This document shows, one piece after another, positions 1 to 10,891 of a DNA stretch of 64,000 nucleotides. The position numbers and the translations under genes were made by a program. The stretch comes from Nothopassalora personata. Lineage: Eukaryota > Ascomycota > Dothideomycetes > Mycosphaerellales > Mycosphaerellaceae. How positions within the stretch are numbered: position 1 is the first letter of the stretch; every line of letters begins with the position of its first letter. Location: contig CM066291.1 of the NCBI GenBank assembly GCA_033816765.1, positions 5,642,001 through 5,706,000 on the forward strand, in the 5' to 3' direction. The notes beneath the pieces were generated by a model. That model had not been told where the DNA came from, searched no databases, and was given only the letters and a program-made list of their open reading frames with translations.

Positions 1-520
1 TTACTTTGCCGATATGAGTGTAGTACTGCGCGAGGAGGAAGCCCATCTCCTTCGCGGTGCAAGATGTCTCGTCGGTGGGAACGGTGTTAACGTCGTTGTT
101 GCATGGTGGCGGATCGCGAGCGGCGAGAGCAAAGCCGGTCGAGTTCTGGTGCAAGTTTGTGTCAGCAATGTTGAAGTGTGGTGAGCTTTGTGGCGCGTGA
201 TCGAAGAGGATCGTCAATGACTGGGACAATTGAACACTTTCGTCCCGGACCAAGTTCTGACCAGTTTCCGTCATGACACCAATTGATGCGATGTTGATGA
301 ACGAGTTGAAACGGAGATAAGTTACAACTCGGCAGTCATCCTCACAGTGCCAGTTAGTGATGGAATTGGCAATGTGATCACTGTTCATGCAATCGAGCAC
401 ACGACCACAGCGGTCGTAGTCGATTGGCATGCCAATGTGGACGAAGAACTCGACCAGCCGACCGGTCTCCTTCCCATTGCAGGACATACAGCCTTCGCAG
501 ATCGTCGCGACGTTGGAGGT
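1..520 (-). CDS. Cysteine-rich repeat protein, partial (runs off left edge), possibly broken at its 5' end
   Basis: The frame is open from 520 to the window edge (173 codons, no stop). It holds two copies of one domain: the first has CMSCNGKETGR, FVHIGMPIDYDRCGR and WHCEDDC; the second begins PPCNNDVN and has SCTAK and YYTHIG. The same signatures occur in the neighbouring gene at 786-1351, so the two are paralogues. No convincing start was found. Upstream in the same frame there are TAG codons at 521-523 and 553-555; the first could be a splice acceptor (CCCTTAG) or a nonsense mutation. Function unknown; by analogy with the neighbour it is probably a secreted protein. Confidence 0.55.
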
Positions 521-785
521 CTAAGGGGGAACATCGGTAGCAAAGATAGAGGTGTTGTTCTAGAAGCATTGTTGAGTGGCAAGGTGAAGATGTAGTGGTG
601 GTTGGGGGGTCATCTGTGACTTGGTGTGAAGTGCTGACGGGTGTAATGCTGATGGCTGGGTGTAGAGGGGCTTGTGGTGCAGGAGATTGTGTGACATCGG
701 AAGATGTCTAAGCAGCTCATCTGTTTGGGCACTTGAACACCTTCACATGGTGGCCAAGCGTGTCCCAATCGTCACCAAACTCTAG

Positions 786-1351
786 TCATTCTACGTCGAG
801 GCATTTATTAATCTCGTAAGACCAGCCCACATTGTAATTGATATCGATGTAGGTGCTGGCGTGACAATCGTCTTCGCAATGGAAGTTGCTCAGAATTGAT
901 ATTCTTGACCCGTCGAGGCATTTTCCCAGTCTGCCGCAACGTTCATAGTCGATGTGCATGCCGATGTGGACGAAATATCGGGCATAGTCGCCGTGAGCCT
1001 TCGCGTGACAGGACATGCCCCCGATCTCCATGGAATTGACATGAGGGTTACACGGTGGCACTCCACGTGCAGCAAAGCTGGTTGTGCTGCTGTCCTGGAC
1101 AGGTGGTGATGAAGATGAAGGGTTGTGATAGAGATAGTGGTCACTTACAATGGCCGGAAGGGTGAAGAGGTTATCGGTAGCATCGAAGGTGACGGTGGAG
1201 AGAGTGGTGACAGCCTTTTCCTGCGATATCATGTTAGTGGGGAAGGTGACTCAAGCAGGTGGGTGGGTGATGAGCTCACGACAGCCGGAAGAGCGGCGAC
1301 TACGGTGATGACGGCCATGAGAGACATCACGACGTTGCTGAGGGACCGCAT
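786..1351 (-). CDS. Small secreted cysteine-rich protein (two exons)
   Basis: Predicted exons are 1351..1280 and 1220..786, giving 168 aa. Exon 1 encodes exactly 24 residues of a signal peptide (MRSLSNVV start, hydrophobic core MAVITVVAALPAV). The 59-bp intron has donor GTGAGC, branch CACTAACA and acceptor ATCGCAG, and the phase is preserved. The mature part has a Ser/Thr/Pro linker and then one copy of the domain seen in the left-edge gene: PPCNPHVNS, MSCHAK, YFVHIGMHIDYERCGRLGKC, FHCEDDCH, ending in CLDVE. Conserved Cys, the HIG motif and the CEDDC motif suggest a disulfide-rich fold. I do not recognise the family. Its size and secretion resemble effector-like or cell-surface proteins, but no function can be assigned. 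Confidence 0.7.
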
Positions 1352-2037
1352 GATTGCGGTTTTGGTCCGGGTGGTGTTGTTGTCTATGGGCTGTCGGCGA
1401 TGGTTGTTGAAGGCTGTGTGATAGCTGGTGGTTGTCACACGTCGGTGTTGTTCGATGAAGTGAGAATTAGAGAGAGGAAGACGGGAGAGAGGATCTTGTG
1501 CCTGGCGCAGGGGCCACTAATGCAGCTCGCGTGACATCCATCGCTGTCGTTCAAAGTCTCAACGTATGGAAGTAGCGTTTGCACATGCATCGCTCAAGAT
1601 GAAGACATACCGCAGTGCGTTGCTAAACGTCGTGATCATTTGTCTCTCAAGCTCGCTGAATGTTCTCGTCGCCATAGACTCCAGCGGGTTGCTGGGCTCG
1701 ATGCCTTGTATGGCGAGAGGAAGCTGCACGACCGCTACGTCGAAGTAGGCATCCATCCCTCTCCAGACAATTTGGCAATGGCCGATCGACCAATGCTGGA
1801 TAGCTGTTCGTAACTCGCTCTGTGATTCGGCGTGCGGAAACGCAAGTATGGAATATGATCTACCGTTTCCAAATGAAACTCCCGCCTAGATACCAAGTCG
1901 GCACCCAGTCTCAGTCAGGCAGGCCTCCAGGACAGGGAACTGAACCATAAAGCTTCCTCGAGTTCTGCTTGTCCAGCCGTTTTGGCAGCTACCGCCGGCC
2001 GTTGTGAATTCAAGGACATGCGTCCTTCAGCGACGCT
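1352..2037. other. Intergenic, no gene seen
   Basis: About 690 bp between the start of the secreted-protein gene and the 3' end of the helicase gene. It should contain the promoter of the secreted gene. Short open frames on both strands show no recognisable domain or splice structure. Confidence 0.5.
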
Positions 2038-3748
2038 TCAAGAGCTCTTCTCTACCCGTCCACCTTTCGCACCTCCCCTTCCCCTCCTGCTGTTGCCTCC
2101 TCGATACCCTCCGCCGCCGCCACGACCACTTCCACCATTCTGTTCAGGCCGAGCACTTCCATTCTGCTTCGGCTCCCTCGGCTCACCAACCGGTCTCTGT
2201 GGCCTTCTAGGCGCCGGTGCATCCTGCACCTGCCCAACATTGAGACCTCTCACACCCTTCAGACCCATCTTCCCGACAACACGCTTGTCAATCATAGGCG
2301 GCTCGGGACATCCCATAGTCGCTGCGTACTCATTTGCCTGCTCGATCAGACCCTCGTTATTGAGCTGCAACTGCTTCGTGAAAGTCTTATGGAAGCCAAG
2401 CCAGGCTTGGTAAGCTTTCGCCTTCGTCACTTCGTCAATTTGTGTGAAAGCCATCTGAACATCTTGCGCTTGCTGCGTTGCAAGGGGCAAGAGGTTCTCC
2501 GGGTACGGCGTGATCGGGAGGTTCTTGTTGACTTTGAGGAAGAAGCTTTCGCGCTGGGTCAGGAGAATGACGGCCCTGCCCTCATTTCCTGCTCGGGCTG
2601 TGCGGCCGACACGGTGAACGTATTGTTCTCCGCTAGATGGGATACCAACTTGCACGACGAGACTGACGTTCGGAAAGTCCATGCCGCGACCGATCACGTC
2701 GCTGGCGAACATGATGCCGGCTGGAGCTTCTTTGAACTCGTTGGTTGTGCGTGTGCGGGCGTTTTGTGAGAGTCGCGATTGGAGTTGGAAGACTTGCATT
2801 TGTGAGCCGGCGAAGATGTTGCTGAAGACAGAGTGCATCAATGCGACGCCGTTCGCGGTCGCGCCGAAGACGATGACTTTGAAGTTTTGGGGCTGCAGCT
2901 TGTATTCTCGTTGTAGAAGGACTCGCAGTGTCGTGAAGGTGTCTCTGACGGAGGGTACAACGACAGAATGCTGTGGAACCTTGTCGATGGTAGGCTCTTC
3001 GTCCGCGTTGATGGTTGAAAGGCGAGTGTAGCCGGCCTTGAGCACCTTCGGCAGTACACCTTCGATCTTCTTTGGCATGGTCGCGCTGAAGCACATTCCC
3101 TGCCATCCATTCGACTTTGGAGGTAGTCTGCGAAGGATGTCGTTGATCGCGACTAAGAAGCCAGCCTCCAGCATCTGATCTGCCTCGTCGAGGATGAGAG
3201 TTCGTATCGACCGAAAGCGTTGCCGAACATCTTCTTCGCCAAGCAGATCATTTAGTCGCCCAGGTGTCGCGACAAGAATCTTCGGATCTCCGGAGGTAAA
3301 GCGCTTCAGATCACGATCTCTCGAGGTGCCACCATATGCCGTATGGCATTCCAGTCGTCGAGGCAGCTTGGCGGTCACTGACTCGCATTCCTTCGCAATC
3401 TGGAGGGCCAGCTCACGTGTTGGGGAGACGATGAGGATTGCTACTTGTCCTCTTGCCAATGGTGCTTGCGAGAGAACAGACTGTAATGCTGGAAGCAAGA
3501 AGGCGATAGTCTTTCCAGTTCCGGTCTTGGCTTGGACGAGGCAGTCAGATTGAAATGTGGGCAGCTCGGAGAGGACTTTTTGCTGAACAGGCGACATGAA
3601 TCTTGACACTCGTCAGTACTCGAAGTAGCGAGTGGATCCGTACGACTCACTCATAACCCATGGCATCGAGAGACTGCAGCAGACCGTCGTTGATCTTGGC
3701 TTTGAGGCTGCTGAAGGGTAGCGCATCTGGCGCGCTCGAGCTCGCCAT
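2038..3748 (-). CDS. MSS116: DEAD-box ATP-dependent RNA helicase, Mss116/CYT-19 type
   Basis: Exons 3748..3651 and 3601..2038 (49-bp intron, GTGAGT..AAG) give 553 aa. Order of motifs: GYEFMSPVQQ (Q-motif region), AKTGTGKT (motif I, about residues 57-64), SPTREL (Ia), LDEADQML (DEAD, II), CFSATMP (III) and HRVGRTARAG (VI). The C-terminal extension (KAYQAWLGFHKTF, VGKMGLKGVRGL) followed by an Arg/Gly-rich tail is characteristic of Mss116-type mitochondrial helicases, which help group I/II intron folding and mitochondrial translation. The start at 3748 (MASSSAPDAL) follows an in-frame stretch RYLFTRAVHA that looks like a mitochondrial presequence and is preceded by a possible acceptor (ACCAACAG), so an extra 5' exon carrying the targeting signal is likely. 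Confidence 0.85.
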
Positions 3749-4141
3749 GGCGTGGACGGCTCGAGTGAAGAGATATCTGTTGGTATGGGTGACCCGGCAA
3801 GAGTCAATTGGAGATGAGATAATGCACGTCTGTTGTGTATATCGCTGCGACAGATCACAAGCAGATATCCTGGTTTCAGCGCATGGACTTCGGCACGATG
3901 ACATCACCAGCGAATCGGAAAGGACTGGAGCATGGATGCAATACTGGTGTGCTTTGCCTTGCCATACATATCTCGACGACGTTAGATGTGAACCGCCATA
4001 CATATCTCGACGACGTCAGATGTGAACCGTGTACGGTGGAGGCAACGATTAAGGAGGCTGCTGGATAATAAGGCCTGCCACAATTTCAGCCGTGTTGAAT
4101 GATATCTTGAATGATATCAAACTGCGCATGCTGATCCAGCG
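3749..4141. other. Intergenic between helicase and kinase genes
   Basis: About 390 bp. It holds the presumed helicase promoter or missing 5' exon, a 34-bp tandem repeat at 3961-4028 and a short repeat GAATGATATC near 4097-4118. No gene seen. Confidence 0.5.
3961..4028. repeat. 34-bp tandem duplication
   Basis: Two adjacent copies, 3961-3994 and 3995-4028, beginning GCCATACATATCTCGACGAC. They differ at one position (GTTAG versus GTCAG). Confidence 0.9.
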
Positions 4142-4997
4142 TTATATGACCTCCTTCATACTGCTCCTTCTTCTCTCCTCATCAGCTATATGCTTCTCCT
4201 TCTCAACGCGCCGTTGCTCCGGTGTCCACGTGTCATCCTCCCTTGAAGTGATCACCTCATGCACCGCAAGTCTCCCAGCCACAATCTCATCGCCATTCAC
4301 CAGATCGTTCTCATCAGCTCTCTTCGCTGCCTCTTCCTCGTCTTTCGCTATCCCACTCTCAACATGCCTCTTGATCAGCCGCTGCTTCGCCGTCTCCCGT
4401 GCCACTTCCACGAACCACAGCTCATCCATCAGCTCAGCCGCCTCTTTCCACTCGGGCGAGCCACTACCCAGCGAGAGGTAATTTCCCTCCATGACTACTA
4501 CCCTCGCGCTCTTTCGGATGGGTATATCGTCTGCGACTGGATCTTTCACCGCGTGGTCGAAGGATGGCGCGTAGATGGTGCCTGTCTCTGGGCAGATCGG
4601 TTCGCGGAGCTTCTTCACGAGAGACAGGAAAGCGGGTGCATCAAACGTGAATGCTGCTCCGCGGCGCGCGTGCGCTGTGTCGGGATCAGGCATGGCTGAT
4701 AGCTGAGCTCGTGTGAGGTGGTAGCCGTCCATCGGGAGGAAGGTCGCGATCGTTTCCTGTGGGGCGCGGGCTGCTGTTTCGCCTCGCCATCGTTCGTTCA
4801 GCTCCGCGGCTACTTTGGCTGCCAATGTGGTCTTTCCTGCGTGGCTGATCAGACGAAAACATGACTTCACCAATGCTTCGCTAATGCCTACCAGAACCAG
4901 GGATGCCGCTGACAGCTATGAGGTACCTCTTACTCTGCGGCAGTGTCTGGAACTTGTCCCAAGCTTTGTCGACCAAGCGACTGACTTGCTCGTCCAT
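4142..4997 (-). CDS. P-loop nucleoside/uridine kinase-like protein (Yfh7-like)
   Basis: Exons 4997..4892 and 4836..4142 give 266 aa. The 55-bp intron (GTAGGC..CACGCAG) falls inside the Walker A motif; splicing restores GIPGSGKTTLA around residue 30. Other conserved blocks are FLPMDGYHLTRAQL (substrate-binding MDGxH), PDTAHARRGAAFTFD, APSFDHAVKDPV and VVMEGNYL. These are the signatures of the phosphoribulokinase/uridine kinase superfamily, including the fungal Yfh7 group and bacterial nucleoside/nucleotide kinase-family proteins. The last third is charged and has E-R-rich helices ending SSMKEVI. Expected activity is ATP-dependent phosphorylation of a small hydroxylated substrate; the substrate cannot be told from the sequence. 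Confidence 0.8.
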
Positions 4998-5617
4998 GAC
5001 GAAGTCCTTTGGCTTGTAATGCAATGGTCGTCCAGCTTACGCGACCTCGTTGGCAGCTGTGAGAGCTTGTCCGTTGATACGGTCCTGTCTCGTAGCTTCG
5101 GAGGATTTGGACGGAGATCAAGGAGGTGTGTAAGTGATGCTGACTTGCTCCGGAGCACGTTCAGACTTGGGGTCGCTCTTTAGAATATGCGATGACAACA
5201 TGGTGGGCTTATCGTCCTGCATGAGCGACAATCCGCCGTTGTTTTTGATGCTCGGTGGATCAAGTGGGGGTGTTCGGCACGCTTCGTACGTTTCGTACAC
5301 CGTAACTTACCGTACTCCAACCTGCTTCGTCGTCCACCCCCGTTTTGCCCGTCTCCGTCCTCCTTGAACAATCGATTACACTGCCTGATCAAATGAGAAT
5401 CTACCTTGGCCTTTACGTCCGCGGGTGGCAGCGAAGTTTCCTCTGGACCGTTCTCGAGGCTCTCCTTTGGTGAGACTTTGATAGTGGTAGCGGCGAGTTG
5501 GTCGGATTTCTTCTTGGGATCGACGAACTTCGAAACGGCCTGTGCTCTCTTCTTGTCCTTGATGGCGACGATGTCTAAGCTGGTTTTAGAGCGCGTCTTT
5601 GGGCGTAATGACTCACA

Positions 5618-6612
5618 CTAAGTCACGAACCAGGTCAGATTCGGGTGGTCTTCGCGGCCATCGAAGGTAAGGAGGGCCTCGAGAGTTGCGTAGTCGCCGC
5701 CAAGAGCTTTGGCAAGAGCTTTTCCGGTCTCGCAGAGATCGTGAACGTGGGTGCCCTGCCACTGAATGGCGGTGTTGCGGCCTGAAAACTGCACATGTCA
5801 ATCAGCATGTGCTCATTATAAGCCTAGGAGTGAGACTGGGGAGCCCAAATGACGCAAAAGAGCTTCGTGAAGATCTTGAGGTGGAGTACAGGCAGGAGGT
5901 GGAAGATGTTTAGCCGGGACATACCTTGAAGTTGAGATACCGGATGGAGGGCAAACGTAGCATGTCATTCACTCTACGGTCACATTAGTATATGCTGATG
6001 ATCTGAACTTGGGCAGAGTATGGACTTACTCCTGAATCTGGCCGACCGGGAATACCTTCTCCGGGTATGTCTTCTTCAGCGCGGGAACGAGCTCGCAGCT
6101 CTCCTGGTCGAACACTTCGCCGGTGGTGACCTCAACTTCGTCAAAGTTGGTAATGGGAATCACGTTGGTCCGGCTGTTGACTATGCTGTTGAAGACTTCC
6201 AGAACTGTCTTCTGGTCAGTTCTTGTCCTGCGGCGTACATTTCCGCCACCACTCTTGGAGACCGCGAAGACTGATGTAGTCTAGTCGGCCATTCGACAAG
6301 ATGATAGTACGTGGATGTACTTCCTGAGGGTGGGCGTGCCATCTTCTAGTACAGCGGCTGTGAACATGTCAGCCTACCATCGAGCATGTGCTAATGCATG
6401 TGCTAATGCATGTGCCTTTCTCAAGTGTAGGACAGGAACCGTACTCTAGCAGGTGTGCTTGGTGCCAGGCTATAATGGGAGTGGGTGAGAGATTATACAG
6501 GTGTTAGTAGGGGACTCACGTCCACATCGCCATACAATTTTCGCTTCCCCTCGCCATCGTCCAATACGACTGGGCACTTGGTCCATCTGGTCACGCCCAC
6601 AGAGTCCGACAT
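5618..6612 (-). CDS. Unrecognised four-exon protein, about 187 aa
   Basis: Model: 6612..6520 (starts MSDSVGVTRWTKC, ends YGDVD before GTGAGT), 6280..6030 (ends GQIQ before GTAAGT), 5973..5925 (VNDMLRLPSIRYLNFK before GTATGT) and 5788..5618 (FSGRNTAIQWQGTHVHDL .. HPNLTWFVT, stop TAG). Phases agree across all joins. The first intron is long (239 bp) and its acceptor CCGACTAG is the weakest choice; a small extra exon could lie around 6300-6360. Downstream on the same strand a Lys-rich frame (DIVAIKDKKRAQ, about 5576-5397) could be an alternative last exon, but I found no join that keeps the frame. I do not recognise a domain. Confidence 0.45.
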
Positions 6613-8146
6613 GATGCGCGCTGTTTACATGCGGTGAAATGGAATCCATAAAGCCGGAAAGTGCAAAATTCGCGCACGCGTGGGAGGGGCTTGCGTCGGC
6701 GAAGTGATGACGGACGTTGCCAAGCTTTCACATGAACAAACGCTGCGCCGCCCTTCCCGCAGCAGCTCCATCGACCACCAGCGCGCCAACAGAGTATTAC
6801 TCGGGCAAGGCTTTCAAATGACGCGAATGTGCACCTATCTGCCTGTACACATGTACATCGCCGTAGACAGGTATGTAACATAACTCGCGAGCAATTAAGC
6901 TCGGCGGAAGCTCTATGTAGCCGTGAAGTCGCGCATTCTATTTTTTAACACCGTCCACGAAGCGGCATGCATCTCGCATGTCGTACGGAACTTATCGTGA
7001 GCGATGATGCCCTTTCAAAAGCCGTGTGTCTTGCAGCTTGCGGAGGAAGGAAACTCCAGCAAGCGCATTTTTGGCCACAATCATCCAGGCTAAAGCAGCT
7101 GAACGAGGAAAGTTCGATGTCATCTATATCCTGCAAGTCGGCGAGTTGCCGACTCTTAGGAAGAGCAAAAGTCCCCAGCGCAAACAACGCTCCATGTCCA
7201 TCAAGCCTGCAAGTTGGCGAGAAGTAGCCCTACTCACTGTAAAACGGTGTTCATCGTATTTAATTAAGATATACCTGTCCAAGTGCCGACGCACTCGGTG
7301 TCCGAGGATAATGTATCTCCAAGACGGTGTTCAACACATGTAATTAAGATGGAACTGTTTAAATTCTCGCGCAGTGTCAGTGTACAGCGTATCTCTAGAT
7401 CTTGGCTGCTAGAAAGCAGCATGCTCGAAGTCCGGACCGTACAGCCCAAAACCCATGGTAAGGGTCACTGCTCAGCAGCAACGAAAAGACAACAATACGC
7501 GCTGTCTTCACGCACGTGGCACAATCCGAGCAAACCAACTGCAAGCCACCCCAGTCCCAGCGGTAACAATCGACATCGGAGACACACGAAGCGCCGGCAC
7601 AGGCCTTGAGACTCGTCTTCTCGAAAGACGAAAGCAGCGACCAAGAATCATGAGTACGGAAGTTCGAACAGCCTCTACGATCCGTACGCTCTCCCAGCTT
7701 CGTGTAAGCACATGACCTCTACCACTACGAAGGGCGAGCCTCCTCTTCTTAAAACAAGGCCACGCATTCACCATGTGGCAGCGGCACACCTGGGGCAGAA
7801 ACCCCGCGAAGTCTGCAATCTGTCTATACGGCACAGCTCCAGCTTCTTCAAGCTCATGACGAGGAACAAGACCTTCGGAACTTGTCCAGCAACGATATGA
7901 TATGATGGGAGAAATCATCGTGGCCTTTTTTCAAGACCAACACGCGCTTGAAGCTCGAGATGGCGCTAAATTCTCTGCAAAGAGTGCATCCGCCATCAGA
8001 TGCAAGCAGCGCGCTTCGTTCCTGGAGGACACGAAGCGCTACTGGCAGCAACGGCATTCGGGGACTTCGTGTCGTTGACTTGAGCGTACGGGCCAATGCA
8101 GCAAGATGGTAGAAGTAGCATTTCCGTAGTCTTTTCGTGCCGTGCC
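6613..8146. other. Intergenic, no convincing gene
   Basis: About 1.5 kb. Open frames occur on both strands, but none shows a domain, signal peptide or consistent splice sites. Near 7250-7350 a short imperfect repeat (GGTGTTCA .. TAATTAAGAT) occurs twice. The first few hundred bases should include the promoter of the four-exon gene. Confidence 0.45.
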
Positions 8147-10087
8147 TCAAGCATACTCTCCCCTCTCAAACTTCTCTGCATCGAAGAACGTAGCCCTGAC
8201 GGTGTTGTCCGCGAACTCAACGCCGTCCATCTCCCTCACAGCCCGCAGCGCACTGAGCGGACTCGTAAACTTGACGAAGACCTCGTCATTTCCACCCACA
8301 TGCGTCCTCCAAATGAACAGTCTCTCGACCTTGCCAAACTCTCCCAGCTCATCTCCAACTTCCTGCATGAGATTATTCTCCTGGATCTCCTTGTCCACAT
8401 CCATGTTCGCGAGCATGCCTTCCAGCTTGATGACTTCGGACATTGCATCCGCCTCACTCTCAGCAGTCTCGACTTGCTTCTTCTTGCCGCCCACTATCCT
8501 GCCCATGTTCGCTGGTGCAACGTAGCCGCCTCCTTCGGCGTCCGACTTCTTCTTCCTCTTCTCAGCTTTCATGACGATCGCTGTTGTGATGCCGGAGCCG
8601 TCCGCACCGAGACCTTGCCCTTTCTGGTATCCCATCTTGGCCATCAGTCTTTCAGCAAAGCCTGCCTGTCCCGGAGCTCTTGACCGAGGCGCGTCGGGGT
8701 CGTCTGTCGCCTTCTCCTCGACTGCTGCGGCTTCGCCTGTGTTCCCCATACTGGCGTAATATTCGGGATTGAATGTGGGCGCTGCAGAGATCGTGCCGGC
8801 AGGAGCTTGTTGCTGTTGTGGCTCTGGTGGAGGAGGAGGCGGTGTCGCTGTTGTCGCGGGAGGCGCATTCGATAGCGGTATCGCAGAAGCTTGCGCTGAA
8901 GCCTGTGGAAGTGCTGATGCTGGGACGGGACTGCCGGTCTTCGCAGCCATCTTTGCCTTGATCGCAGCAATCTGTGCCGCTGCTTTCTGCCGCTTCTCCA
9001 CCGCCTCAGCTGACAGTGGTTTCGCGACGGGTGGTGGTACCGGAGCAGCGACTGGCGGAGGTCGGGGGATGGTAGGAGGCGAAGGCACTGCAGGTTGTGC
9101 TGCGACTGATCTGCCGCTCAGTGCCATACGACGCGCATATGCTTCTTCTGCCGTCTCTTCTCGGTTGATCTCCACAGGAGGTGGGTAGGACGGCTCCGGC
9201 TGGTCGTGGTGGTAGCGGGAAGGGCCTGTAGAGTGCGTTCGGGATACGCCGTCTGAACTCGAGGCCGTCGGAGGAGCGAAGTCGATATTGCTCGACGGCG
9301 CGAAGTGCATGCCAGTTCGAGGTCCTGCACATGTCAGTATCTGCTTTCCCAGCTTTTGTCTGAAAGACATACGACTCCTCGCGTCGGTCATATCTTCATC
9401 ATCGCTGTACGACCGCCTGATCTCCTGGCCCTTCCGTTGTCTCTCCCTTCTACGCGCGTCATACAGCCTCTGCTTCCACGCTTCATTGACGTGGTAGGAC
9501 GCATCGGACTTGGGATATTCGAGGAAGTTGACTGGCAAAGAGGGATCATACAGATCATCCCACGACCAAGCTTGCTCTTGTACCTGCTTGTTCTTCTTTT
9601 TCTTCTTGTTCTTGCCGCCTTGTCCGTGCCGCGGCTTCTCGTAGTATTCCCACTCCTCATCCTCGTTCGCAAGCCAGTCATTGAATCCTCGCTTCTGCGC
9701 CTGTTGCTGCTGCGGTGGTTGCTGGGGTGTAGACGATCGGTCCGGCGGGTCTGCGGTAGGTTGCGCTTGCGCTTGCGCTTGCGCTTCAGTCGAAACGCTC
9801 GAGGAGTTCTTGTGTACAGATGCGAACGTCGGCTTCGGCTTTGGCGCTGGTTTGGTGTTCTTCTTGCCCAGATTGGTCGGCTTGAACATCAGAGAGGCTT
9901 TGGCGTCAAGTAAGTGAGCAAGTCCGGCCTGCCATATGGTATCACACTATAGAACGGTACCGTCTTTCTTCTTCTTGGCCTCGTCGGCCATCTTTGCTGC
10001 ATCCCTCTCCTGCATCTCGCGCAGCGTGTCTTTGGACAAGAGGTTCTCATACAGCGTCAATCGACCCTTTTTCGCTTCTTCGCCCAT
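8147..10087 (-). CDS. SPF45/RBM17-like splicing factor (G-patch plus RRM)
   Basis: Exons 10087..9961, 9897..9373 and 9324..8147 give 609 aa. Exon 1 (MGEEAKKGRLTLYENLLS) supplies the N terminus; it joins at DASLMFKPTNLGKKN after a 63-bp intron. A second 48-bp intron (9372..9325; GTATGT, branch ATACTGACA, CAG) is a multiple of three and has no stop, so it is easily mistaken for coding sequence. The middle is Pro/Gln/Ala-rich with a QAQAQAQ run. The G-patch is GFAERLMAKMGYQKGQGLG, and the C-terminal RRM-like (UHM) domain contains LFIWRTHVGGNDEVFVKF and ATFFDAEKFERGEYA. SPF45 family members act in alternative splicing and DNA repair in the nucleus through UHM-ULM contacts. Confidence 0.85.
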
Positions 10088-10891
10088 CTTGCGCGTTACT
10101 GTCACCGTGTGATAGAGTCCAAGCAATGTCGTGCGTGACGTGTACGAACTTGTTGCGTCTCACCACTGCTCGCGACCTCGATGTTCGGCTTCGGCTAAAC
10201 CGCGCAAAAACTACCCCGTGCCAACCATGTGCAACGGACCTGCTCGACGTATCGAAGCGCATCAACAGTAATGAGGAAGAACCCATTATATCAGCACGTT
10301 TAAGCTATGACAGGATCGCGTGGGGCGAACGACTTGGTGAATCGTTGACCGCATGCATACTTGTTGATAGATCCAAGAGTCCTGCAGGATATGAGGAAAC
10401 CAAGGTGTTACCCGACATGAATAAAGTACATGCATCAAGTCGTGCTCAGGTCAAGTGCGAAGTTTCAGAGTAGGCTGTGGGGGAGGGATTTGTGGCAGTG
10501 GATGGTTTCGTTGACTCAATGCTCTATGCCTGTGCCGTGAGAGCGAAGAACAGGTTCCCAAGACTCGGTATACAGGATGCGTTGTTGACACGCTTGGCTG
10601 CGGTCATCTTCCATGGTCGCCGTCGCTGGTGCGAGACAAGACGACCAGTGAAGACGAATTGCCAATGGCGCATCGTCCTCCTGATGCACATGATGATGAG
10701 TGATGTTGAAGTGAATGCTCGAGATGCTGTCGTGGCGATGAAGATAGTTCTAGCACCCCTGCCGCATGCGGTAAACAGCGAACAAGGGAAATGCCGCTAC
10801 GGAAGCTTACGTATTCACTATCGAGTACGACCAGCACCGTCTGCTTAGGTGACCTGGTAATGTTTTGAAGGCATAGCAACGATGTTATGTT
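10088..10891. other. Divergent intergenic region
   Basis: About 800 bp between the start codons of the SPF45-like gene (minus) and the transporter gene (plus). It should hold both promoters. No gene or clear repeat seen. Confidence 0.5.

Noticed and set aside
8769..9188. 139-codon plus-strand Gly/Ala/Cys-rich ORF
   Set aside because: Shadow of the Pro/Gln/Ala-rich middle of the SPF45-like gene.
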